This document shows positions 1 through 4,887 of a stretch of DNA of 5,128 bases, piece after piece. The position numbers and the translations under genes are program-made. Under the pieces are notes generated by a model. It did not search any database and was not told where the DNA came from. It was given only the letters and a program-made list of their open reading frames with translations. The stretch spans positions 1 through 5,128 of the forward strand of contig CAJTTS010000182.1 in NCBI GenBank assembly GCA_910579155.1, in the 5' to 3' direction. The stretch comes from an uncultured Oscillospiraceae bacterium. Lineage in GTDB: Bacteria > Bacillota_A > Clostridia > Oscillospirales > Oscillospiraceae. How positions within the stretch are numbered: the stretch's first letter is position 1; the number at the start of each line of letters is the position of its first letter.

Positions 1-478
1 ATTCAAAGCCGTCCCTGGTTCCGCTGCCGGCTTCCCGGCCAATCAGGACAATCTCCGCATCCTGTCCGCCGATGTCCTTCCAGTTGGTGATCTCGCCGGT
101 GTAGATTCTGGCGATGGTATCTACATCAAGTTCGGATACAGGATTGTCGGGATTCACGATCACCGCGATACCGTCATAGGCCAGCACCGTCCCGGTCAGC
201 CCCTGGGCGGATTCCTCCACTTTCAGATCGCGGCTGCTGAGGCCGATGTCGCAGCGCCCTTCCAAAACCGCCTGGATGCCAGAGCCGGAGCCGGTGGGGT
301 TGTAGGTGAAGGTCACGCCACCGTTCTGTTCCATAAACGCCTCACCCAGCGCACCGATCACCTCCTCCATGGAAGTTGAGCCGTCGGTGGTGACGGTTCC
401 AGACATTTTCTGCGAACATCCCGCCATAACCGACAGGGCCAGCACAGCAGCCAGCATAAGACTTACAAATTTTTTCAT
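1..478 (-). CDS. pstS: Phosphate ABC transporter substrate-binding lipoprotein PstS (N-terminal part, runs off left edge)
   Basis: PstS captures inorganic phosphate outside the membrane and hands it to the PstCAB importer. The 159 visible codons begin with a lipoprotein signal: a MKK start, a hydrophobic stretch (residues 5-19) and the lipobox VMAGC with Cys21 as the lipidation site. The mature part shows family signatures: DGSTSM at residues 32-37 (phosphate-binding loop), NPTGSGSGIQAVLEGRCDIGLSSRDL-like blocks near 60-85, and GREAGSGTRDGFE at 147-159, a second phosphate-contacting loop. PstS proteins are usually about 270-300 residues, so roughly the C-terminal 40% lies left of the window. 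The ATG at 478-476 is supported by an AAAGGAG ribosome binding site (490-496, minus strand) about 11 bases upstream. A Pho-box-like array lies further upstream. Family assignment is confident; the rest of the pst operon presumably continues to the left. Confidence 0.93.
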   Translation of the reverse strand, partial: MKKFVSLMLAAVLALSVMAGCSQKMSGTVTTDGSTSMEEVIGALGEAFMEQNGGVTFTYNPTGSGSGIQAVLEGRCDIGLSSRDLKVEESAQGLTGTVLAYDGIAVIVNPDNPVSELDVDTIARIYTGEITNWKDIGGQDAEIVLIGREAGSGTRDGFE

Positions 479-516
479 GTTCAAGTTTTCTCCTTTCGAC
501 TTTTGGGTACGAGAAA

Positions 517-522
517 AGAATA
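517..522 (-). promoter_or_regulatory. Candidate -10 element of the pstS promoter
   Basis: The minus-strand hexamer TATTCT (522 to 517) lies 10 bp downstream of the last Pho-like repeat, the distance typical of activator-dependent pho promoters. No good TTGACA -35 is present; the repeat array occupies that position. Transcription would start near 510, giving a leader of about 30 nt with the pstS ribosome binding site in it. Confidence 0.5.
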
Positions 523-532
523 CTGCTGTCGT

Positions 533-572
533 GTAAAAATCAAAAGGCAAGGATTGTAAAATTGAGGTAAAA
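533..572 (-). promoter_or_regulatory. Pho-box-like array of four 11-bp-spaced repeats upstream of pstS
   Basis: Read on the minus strand, T-rich heptamers start at 572 (TTTTACC), 561 (TTTTACA), 550 (TTGCCTT) and 539 (TTTTTAC), exactly 11 bp apart. Direct repeats in 11-bp phase are the known layout of PhoP and PhoB binding sites in front of phosphate-starvation genes, and the downstream gene here is pstS. The third repeat is the weakest match. Assignment to a PhoP-type response regulator is inference from spacing, sequence and neighbour. Confidence 0.6.
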
Positions 573-627
573 TTCTCTCATAGCATTTAAGCGCATCGGC
601 GCATCCAAGATTTTCCTCAAATTCCCC

Positions 628-656
628 TTGACACACATTACAGCTGGAGTTATACT
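628..656 (+). promoter_or_regulatory. Near-consensus sigma-A promoter, divergent from pstS
   Basis: A perfect TTGACA (628-633) is separated by exactly 17 bp from TATACT (651-656, one mismatch to TATAAT). It points rightwards, and transcription would begin near 663. The first gene downstream is the ParB-like gene at 970, so the transcript would carry a leader of about 300 nt that contains the long foldable region at 710-831. Whether this promoter belongs to the host or to the mobile element cannot be told from the window. Confidence 0.7.
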
Positions 657-709
657 ATGCCATGCAGCAGTGAATTGGAAAATAGCATTTTAACCATTAC
701 AATATTCTA

Positions 710-831
710 ACAGGCTTTCCCGAAAGGGATTGGATTTCATTTATAGGCTTTTCGCTGTGCCCCAAGTGTTTTTTGCGCTTGGGGTAAAAGTAAATGACCG
801 TCCAATCAGATACTTTTTCGGGGAAGCCTGT
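710..831 (+). ncRNA. Long rod-like imperfect hairpin, candidate structured leader RNA or single-strand origin
   Basis: Five nested helices stack into one rod. They are 710-726 with 815-831 (17 pairs, two of them G-U), 728-734 with 801-807 (7 perfect pairs), 737-743 with 791-797 (7 perfect), 748-752 with 786-790 (5), and 760-768 with 776-784 (9, one G-U). Only small internal loops separate them. That is about 45 pairs in 122 nt. A strong promoter lies about 50 bases upstream and no T-run follows, so it is not a simple terminator. I do not recognise an RNA family. It could be a cis-acting leader, a free RNA, a single-strand replication origin of the mobile element, or a MITE-like palindrome. 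The pairing is directly visible; any function is inference. Confidence 0.4.
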
Positions 832-837
832 CATGAT

Positions 838-958
838 TTCAGTTTGAGGGAGCGGGCCAAGGGAAGCCATACGACACAGCGCCGAGCAGGGTTGCCTGTC
901 AGGAACCGGATTGGGTAGAACGGCACTTTACGGCGATGATCCGCAAAATCAAACTGAA
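838..958 (+). promoter_or_regulatory. Inverted repeat reaching the ribosome binding site of the ParB-like gene
   Basis: TTCAGTTTGA (838-847) is the perfect reverse complement of TCAAACTGAA (949-958). The right arm ends inside the AAGGAGA ribosome binding site (957-963) of the gene starting at 970. In RNA this pairing would place the binding site at the base of a helix closing a 101-nt loop. The position suggests translational control, possibly together with the rod at 710-831. This is inferred from position and pairing only. Confidence 0.35.
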
Positions 959-969
959 GGAGATGCATT

Positions 970-1917
970 ATGCAAAACACAAAAACCGAATATAGCAGCT
1001 CTGAGCGAACCCCTGTTGTTCTGCCGGAGATGGAACAACTGCTCCCGCCGCTAAGCGGAGAGCAGTTTTCTGCTTTGGAGAACGATATTCTGGAAAACGG
1101 CTGCTATGCCCCGATTATCGTCAACGAGGATATGGTCGTCATAGACGGGCACAACCGTTTCCGTGTCTGTGAAAAATACGGCCTGCCCTATCGAATGCTG
1201 CTGTTCTCGTTTACCGATTTACTGGAAGCCAAGCAGTGGGCGCTGGACACCCAGAAGGGCCGCCGCAACCTGGACAAGTGGGAGCTGGGCAAGATTGCGC
1301 TGAAACTGAAGCCGGAGATCGAAGCCAGGGCTAAGGAAAAACAGCGCGAATATCATGGAAATCAGTATGAAAGTGGACTTCTGACAACATTGTCAGAAGT
1401 CCAAGCACCCCCAATGACAACAAGAAAAGAACTGGCCGACACTGTTGGTATTGGTGAGGTCACTATGGGCAAGGTGATGCAGATTGACGAGTACGCCCCC
1501 GCTGCTATCCGGGAAGCCCTGGACAACGGCGAGTTGTCCATTAACCAGGGCTATAATATCATCCGGCAGGTGCGGGAACTGCCAGAGGAGCAGCGGGAAG
1601 AAGCCGCCGTCTTAGCAGTAGAACTGCAAAAGGCAAAAAAGGAAATTCAGAAGTTGGATGCGGAAGCTGACCGCCGCCATAAGATCGCCGGCCTGTTCTG
1701 TAAAGCCTATGAAAAAGCAGTTCTGCTGACCCCCACGGAGGAAAACGTGCGGATCTGGACCGAGTGTACCCGCATGACGAAAGAAGATATTGAGGACTCT
1801 GTGCAGGATTCCTACGAGTTGGCCCAGACGTTTCAGACCATTGGAGATCTGCTCAAGAATGCAATTTCGTGTGTGCATCAGTGGTCAGACGCGCCATCTG
1901 ATAGGGAGCAGGGCTGA
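970..1917 (+). CDS. ParB/Srx-domain DNA-binding protein of a mobile element
   Basis: The 315-residue product resembles ParB-like proteins carried by clostridial conjugative elements, which bind DNA and are thought to aid maintenance or control of the element. Residues about 15-90 form the ParB/Srx N-terminal fold, with its signature IDGHNRFRV at 58-66. A basic segment follows (QKGRRNLDKWELGKIA, 95-110). A helix-turn-helix then appears at about 151-172 (TRKELADTVGIGEVTMGKVM). Residues about 205-235 are charged and helical, compatible with a coiled coil, and the C-terminal 80 residues are not recognised. The start at 970 is backed by AAGGAGA (957-963) with 6 bases of spacing. No ParA partner is visible, so a true partition role is unproven; it could instead be a transcription regulator. 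A perfect inverted repeat (1375-1402) lies in the linker between the two domains. Confidence 0.85.
   Translation: MQNTKTEYSSSERTPVVLPEMEQLLPPLSGEQFSALENDILENGCYAPIIVNEDMVVIDGHNRFRVCEKYGLPYRMLLFSFTDLLEAKQWALDTQKGRRNLDKWELGKIALKLKPEIEARAKEKQREYHGNQYESGLLTTLSEVQAPPMTTRKELADTVGIGEVTMGKVMQIDEYAPAAIREALDNGELSINQGYNIIRQVRELPEEQREEAAVLAVELQKAKKEIQKLDAEADRRHKIAGLFCKAYEKAVLLTPTEENVRIWTECTRMTKEDIEDSVQDSYELAQTFQTIGDLLKNAISCVHQWSDAPSDREQG
1375..1402. repeat. Perfect 13+2+13 inverted repeat inside the ParB-like gene
   Basis: The arm at 1375-1387 (GGACTTCTGACAA) and its exact reverse complement at 1390-1402 are separated by two bases. The repeat encodes residues 136-145, in the linker between the ParB fold and the helix-turn-helix. 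It could act as a binding site for the encoded protein itself, or as an RNA hairpin in the message. The symmetry is directly visible; the role is not. Confidence 0.8.
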
Positions 1918-1930
1918 GGGCAGGGGGGTC

Positions 1931-2089
1931 ATGTGTGACACCCTGCCTGTCCATATATCGGGGTACTGCATTGGCAGGGGTGTCTACGTTGACCCCCTCG
2001 CCGTGAACTGTCTGGCGAATTATCTGGATATTGCCGATGAAGGGTGGTATCATGTGGGCCACTACATAATAGGAGGGCTCACAAAATGA
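1931..2089 (+). CDS. Small hypothetical protein, 52 residues
   Basis: This ORF begins MCDTLPVHISGYC and ends with TGA at 2087-2089. I do not recognise the family. Support for a real gene comes from its position: it starts 13 bases after the ParB-like stop, has GAGGG at 1916-1920 about 10 bases before the ATG, and its stop overlaps the next start in an ATGA junction (2086-2089), which is typical of translational coupling in an operon. The product has three cysteines, several aromatic residues and no clear membrane segment or signal peptide. A longer reading of the same frame extends upstream into the ParB-like gene, but it would overlap that gene heavily and lacks a better ribosome binding site. 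Confidence 0.55.
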   Translation: MCDTLPVHISGYCIGRGVYVDPLAVNCLANYLDIADEGWYHVGHYIIGGLTK

Positions 2090-2377
2090 ATGTGAAATTT
2101 TCCTTTGACAAGGCTATTGCAGAGCGGCGAGGCTTCATGCTGGAGGACGTCCATCGGACGATTAAAAGCCTGTTTGCCGCCCACAATTTTCCCTGTGTCT
2201 CTGAAGGGGATGTCCTCTCTTTATACAGACAAAGGCCATGGCGATGACTTCGCCGTCATGTGGGACATCATCCTGTCCCTGCTGCGCTCCGACTGGTTCG
2301 TGGAGTGCGCCGAATCTTGTGTCTGGCTGAACGAGGACGGTGAGGAGGATATTCTTTCCCAAGCCGGGAAAGCGTAA
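2086..2377 (+). pseudogene. Small hypothetical gene broken by a frameshift
   Basis: The start ATG (2086) has an ideal AGGAGGG (2071-2077) 8 bases upstream. The first frame reads MNVKFSFDKAIAERRGFMLE and continues to about residue 45 before running into a short off-frame tail and a TGA at 2245-2247. From about 2222 the +1 frame continues sensibly (TDKGHGDDFAVMWDII, then LLRSDWFVECAESCVW, then an acidic EDGEEDILSQA) to TAA at 2375-2377. Removing one base in 2221-2225 restores a single ORF of 96 codons. The two halves look like one acidic small protein, so a single-base insertion or a sequencing error is the simplest reading. There is no -1 slippery heptamer, and the shift needed is +1. Product function is unknown. 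It sits in the same operon as the ParB-like gene. Confidence 0.65.
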
Positions 2378-2500
2378 GAACGGGTGTATGATTGACACCC
2401 TGCCTCCCTCTTTACAGAGAACGAGGTGAATCTATCACACCCAGCGGGCACAGTCTGCCGCAGGCGGGAGCGGAGCAAAGTGGTATCCCTTCTGATGAGA
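2378..2500. other. Non-coding stretch with a 13-codon ORF remnant
   Basis: No convincing gene is present. A 13-codon ORF (2388-2429) starts MIDTLPPSLQ. It repeats 13 bases (2393-2405) that also occur just after the start of the small gene at 1931 (1936-1948, which encodes MCDTLP). It lacks a ribosome binding site and is best read as a remnant or a chance repeat. The rest is purine- and G-rich sequence leading into the inverted-repeat cluster. Confidence 0.4.
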
Positions 2501-2671
2501 GGGCGGGCTCCGCCCGCCCATTCCAATCAATTTACCGCCGGGAGAAAGCCCCGCCGCTGGCGGGGCAAGGCCCTCGCCGCCCGGGGCGGCGAGGGCGCAA
2601 GCATCGCGCAAATGTACATTTTGCACAGCTTGCAGGGGAAATCCCCTGACCCCAATGCCGCCTGCGGGCGG
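2501..2671. other. Candidate origin of transfer (oriT): cluster of inverted repeats upstream of mobC
   Basis: Six inverted repeats fall in 171 bases. They are 2501-2507/2513-2519 (7 bp), 2548-2555/2559-2566 (8 bp), 2570-2582/2584-2596 (13 bp, one central base), 2597-2602/2628-2633 enclosing the palindrome AAATGTACATTT (2610-2621), 2633-2639/2642-2648 (CAGGGGA with TCCCCTG), and 2658-2662/2667-2671. Relaxases of the MOBP class with a MobC partner usually act on an oriT just upstream of their own genes, with the nick next to an inverted repeat. Here the best nic candidate is just 3' of the CAGGGGA/TCCCCTG hairpin, around 2649-2657. The region has no plausible gene. The repeats are seen directly; the oriT role and nic position are inferred. 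Confidence 0.55.
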
Positions 2672-2720
2672 AAAATTAGGAAGTCCCCGGCTCCACCAAG
2701 TAAAATCCATATACCTCTGC

Positions 2721-2759
2721 ACTGGTAGACCGCGCCTGCGGTCTGCCGGTTTTTATTTT
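2721..2759 (+). terminator. Intrinsic terminator between oriT and mobC
   Basis: ACTGG at 2721-2725 pairs with CCGGT at 2746-2750 (one T-G pair), and AGACCGC at 2727-2733 pairs perfectly with GCGGTCT at 2738-2744 around a GCCT loop. A T-rich tract (2750-2759) follows at once. It would stop transcripts coming from the ParB-like operon before mobC, or act as an attenuator for mobC and the relaxase. The mobC ribosome binding site begins only 7 bases later. Confidence 0.75.
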
Positions 2760-2778
2760 CAACAGAAGGAGAAAACCA

Positions 2779-3093
2779 GTGTCCAATAAAGATACGTACC
2801 ATCTTCATATCGAACTGACGCCAGAGGAATACCAACTGCTCACCGCGCAGGCAAAGCAGTGCGGTCTCACCAAGCGAGCATACATTGTCCGCCTTTTGGA
2901 GGGGAGTCCTGTTCGGCCTCGTCCAGCCTCGGAGATCAAGGCCCTTCAAACAGAAATCCATCACATTGGGAATAATATCAACCAAATCGCTCGCAGCGTC
3001 AACGCCGGGATCGCCAAGGCCGAGGACGCCAAGCGGGGGCTGTGCCTGCTTAATCAGGTCTACGAATTGATGTATCAGATAGCGAGGAAATAA
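2779..3093 (+). CDS. mobC: MobC-type plasmid mobilization relaxosome protein
   Basis: MobC proteins are relaxosome accessory factors that bind oriT, help open it and recruit or position the relaxase. The 104-residue product has an N-terminal ribbon-helix-helix-like segment (YHLHIELTPEEYQLLTAQA, residues 7-25, then TKRAYIVRLLEG, 31-42) for DNA binding. The MobC domain follows at about 50-100, with the family hallmark IGNNINQIAR at 63-72 followed by SVN. The length is normal for the family. The start is GTG at 2779, chosen because AAGGAG (2766-2771) lies 7 bases upstream and no earlier in-frame start fits. The stop TAA (3091-3093) shares its last base with the relaxase ATG, so the two proteins are probably translationally coupled and made together. 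The adjacent inverted-repeat cluster to the left is its probable binding site. Confidence 0.9.
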   Translation: MSNKDTYHLHIELTPEEYQLLTAQAKQCGLTKRAYIVRLLEGSPVRPRPASEIKALQTEIHHIGNNINQIARSVNAGIAKAEDAKRGLCLLNQVYELMYQIARK

Positions 3094-4496
3094 TGGCGGT
3101 CACTAAAATACTGGCCCGAAACGCCCGACTGAATCAGGCCATCCAGTATGTGCTGAATGGCGATAAAACGGATCATCAAATCCTCACTGCCCATCAGAAC
3201 TGTGACCCAGGCCGGGAGTACCGCCAGATGATGGATACCAAGCGGGACGTGGGGAAACTGGATGGCCGTCAATGCTACCATATCATCCAATCCTTTAAAC
3301 CGGGAGAAATCACCCCGGAGGTAGCCCTGGAGATCGCAAAGGAATTTGCCGCCGAGTATCTGGCCGACTACGAGGTGGTCATCGGAACCCATGTGGATAA
3401 AGGGCATATCCACTCCCATCTGGTGTTCAACTCGGTAAACGCCCAGACCGGGGGCAAATACCACATCACGACACAGGAGTATTACCGCCAGATTCGGGGC
3501 ATTTCAGACCGCCTGTGCCGGGAGCATGGGCTGTCCATAATCATGGAGGGCCAGCCTTCCCAAGCAATCAGCTACATCGAATGGTTGCGGCAGTCCAAGG
3601 GCCAGCCCACTTTCCGCTCCATGCTGGAGGCAGACCTGCGGACGGCCATTGAGGATGCCAACGACCTGGGCCACTTCTTCATGCTCATGGAGCATAGCGG
3701 ATACGAGATTCACCATGGCAATCGTTTGGGCTTTCGCCTGCGGGGCCAGGAGCGGTTCATGTACCCAGGCCGAAAGAATCTGATGTTCACAGAGGACGGC
3801 ATCCGGGCCTCTATTCTTGGCAATCTGGAAGAAATCGAGGCCGGGCGCCGCCCCGCAGTTGTCTCCCGGCCCCGCTACCAACTCTACAAAAAGCATCCGA
3901 AATATACTGGCTTGATGGCCCTCTATGTCCATTACCTCTATGTTTTAGGCAAAATCGAGAAGCGGCAGTACCCGCCCCGGATGACGGCGCAGATGAGGAA
4001 GGATGTCATGCGCTCTGAGCATTATCGGCGACAGTTTGTGTTCCTCCGAGAAAACGGGATTTCTACCCAGGAGGACATGGTCGCATTTCAAGCCCGTGTG
4101 GAGGAAACACTGGCCAGCCTGACCAAGCAGCGCACCATCCTCAATGTTCGGAAGAAGAAACGCCGAAAGTTGTACACCGCCCTGACCGACACGGCGGCGT
4201 TGGCACAGGCCAAGGCGCTCTACGAGGAAGGGCTGTCCGGCATGGAAACGGAGTTCTCCCGCTACGAGGAGGCGGTGACGGTTCTGGAACGGTGTAATAT
4301 CCCCCAGGAACAGCTCACAGCGGAAAAGGGCGAATTGTATGAGCAGCTGGCGCAGGTCAACCGCAACATTCGGACGGCGAGGAAGAAGTTGGCACTGTGC
4401 CGGGAAATCCAAAGCCAACTGTCCCAGATGGAGCGGACGGCAGAAAAAATCGAGTCCAGAGAGCAGGAGAACCACATCGGCCACAGGGGGCGGTAA
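3093..4496 (+). CDS. Relaxase / mobilization nuclease (MOBP type)
   Basis: The relaxase nicks one strand of oriT, stays covalently bound through a tyrosine and pilots the strand into the recipient. The 467-residue product carries the relaxase domain in its first 240 residues. An N-terminal block LNQAIQYVLNGDKT (13-26) contains Tyr19, the likely catalytic tyrosine. Motif II-like YHIIQSFKPGE is at 62-72. The metal-binding HVDKGHIHSHLVFN is at 100-113 (His100, Asp102, His105, His107, His109). Residues about 330-460 are charged and helical, probably coiled coil, with no helicase or primase domain. Start ATG 3093 overlaps the mobC stop, with GAGG at 3084-3087 upstream. The gene order mobC-relaxase and the domain plan match relaxases of Tn4451/Tn1549-like clostridial elements. 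Class MOBP is inferred from motifs and the MobC partner. The ORF appears intact. Confidence 0.92.
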   Translation: MAVTKILARNARLNQAIQYVLNGDKTDHQILTAHQNCDPGREYRQMMDTKRDVGKLDGRQCYHIIQSFKPGEITPEVALEIAKEFAAEYLADYEVVIGTHVDKGHIHSHLVFNSVNAQTGGKYHITTQEYYRQIRGISDRLCREHGLSIIMEGQPSQAISYIEWLRQSKGQPTFRSMLEADLRTAIEDANDLGHFFMLMEHSGYEIHHGNRLGFRLRGQERFMYPGRKNLMFTEDGIRASILGNLEEIEAGRRPAVVSRPRYQLYKKHPKYTGLMALYVHYLYVLGKIEKRQYPPRMTAQMRKDVMRSEHYRRQFVFLRENGISTQEDMVAFQARVEETLASLTKQRTILNVRKKKRRKLYTALTDTAALAQAKALYEEGLSGMETEFSRYEEAVTVLERCNIPQEQLTAEKGELYEQLAQVNRNIRTARKKLALCREIQSQLSQMERTAEKIESREQENHIGHRGR

Positions 4497-4636
4497 AACG
4501 CCGTTTGTGGCCCTCCGTGACCTTCCCGCGAGTCCCACAGCACCACCCAGGCCCAGCACCCCCGCAAAACGCGCCGTGTGGGCCGACAACGCAAAATAAG
4601 GAAAGAGGTTGAGCTATTATCAAAACAAACCGAAGT

Positions 4637-4831
4637 TTGGCTGAGCAGGTTTTCGGCATTGGCCGCTACAGGTATTCAAATGACGGGCAATTGTATTTTA
4701 TCCATGGAAAAACCCGTATTAAAGTTACAGAACATTTTTCAGCAGACGGAAAACCGCTGAACACGCTGCTGGAGGATGTGATTCAATTCTCCGCCCAGCG
4801 GCGGGACGATGAGATCCGCCCGGCCTGTTAG
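4637..4831 (+). CDS. TnpW-like small transposon protein
   Basis: This short gene lies between the relaxase and the recombinase, the usual place of tnpW-type genes in clostridial conjugative elements. The reading YFIHGKTRIKVTEHFSADG followed by PLNTLLEDVIQF resembles the TnpW pattern: a short beta stretch ending in an HFS-like motif, then a helix with a leucine-rich dl..li end. The function of TnpW proteins is not established. The minimal start is TTG at 4637, giving 64 residues, but this TTG has no ribosome binding site. The frame is open upstream to a stop at 4610-4612 and would add IIKTNRS before it. AAGAGG (4603-4608) is well placed for a non-canonical ATT (4616) or ATC (4619) start, so the true N-terminus may be there. 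The family match is by pattern only and is moderate. Confidence 0.6.
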   Translation: MAEQVFGIGRYRYSNDGQLYFIHGKTRIKVTEHFSADGKPLNTLLEDVIQFSAQRRDDEIRPAC

Positions 4832-4851
4832 GGAAAAACGCTGGATATCTG

Positions 4852-4887
4852 CCCACGCTTATGGTATTGTGGTGCCGTAAGCGTGGG
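4852..4887 (+). repeat. 10-bp perfect hairpin between the TnpW-like gene and the recombinase
   Basis: CCCACGCTTA (4852-4861) pairs exactly with TAAGCGTGGG (4878-4887) around a 16-base loop. Only a weak T-rich stretch follows (TTGTTTC), so it is at best a poor terminator. Its right arm abuts the next inverted repeat, so the two may form together or compete as leader structures for the recombinase gene. Confidence 0.6.

Noticed and set aside
306..536. Plus-strand ORF opposite pstS
   Set aside because: It lies antisense to the clearly conserved pstS reading frame and its promoter; the product has no recognisable features.
581..693. TAGCATTTAA (581-590) and TAGCATTTTAA (683-693) as possible att direct repeats
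   Set aside because: Short, AT-rich and only about 100 bp apart on the same side of the element, so they cannot flank it; likely chance.
730..918. 62-codon plus-strand ORF with TTG start
   Set aside because: No usable ribosome binding site, and it spans the arms of the long hairpin. Nested base pairing explains the sequence better than coding, though homologues could change this.
2354..2372. CTTTCCC/GGGAAAG hairpin at the end of the frameshifted gene as a terminator
   Set aside because: Only 7 pairs, inside the coding region, with no T-run after it.
2392..2728. Overlapping plus-strand ORFs across the repeat cluster
   Set aside because: Arg/Pro/Gly-rich translations produced by GC-rich inverted repeats; no ribosome binding site and no recognisable domain.
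2527..2985. Minus-strand ORF of 152 codons across oriT and mobC
   Set aside because: It crosses several inverted repeats, the terminator and the mobC gene in antisense; translation shows no family pattern.
3945..4589. Long minus-strand ORF of 214 codons under the relaxase
   Set aside because: Shadow of the high-GC relaxase gene; leucine- and arginine-rich translation without motifs, no ribosome binding site context, and an intact relaxase on the other strand.
4339..4612. Two plus-strand ORFs overlapping the end of the relaxase and the following gap
   Set aside because: Low-complexity Pro/Arg-rich products in the alternative frames of the relaxase; no start context. The 4497-4615 gap appears to be simple intergenic DNA.
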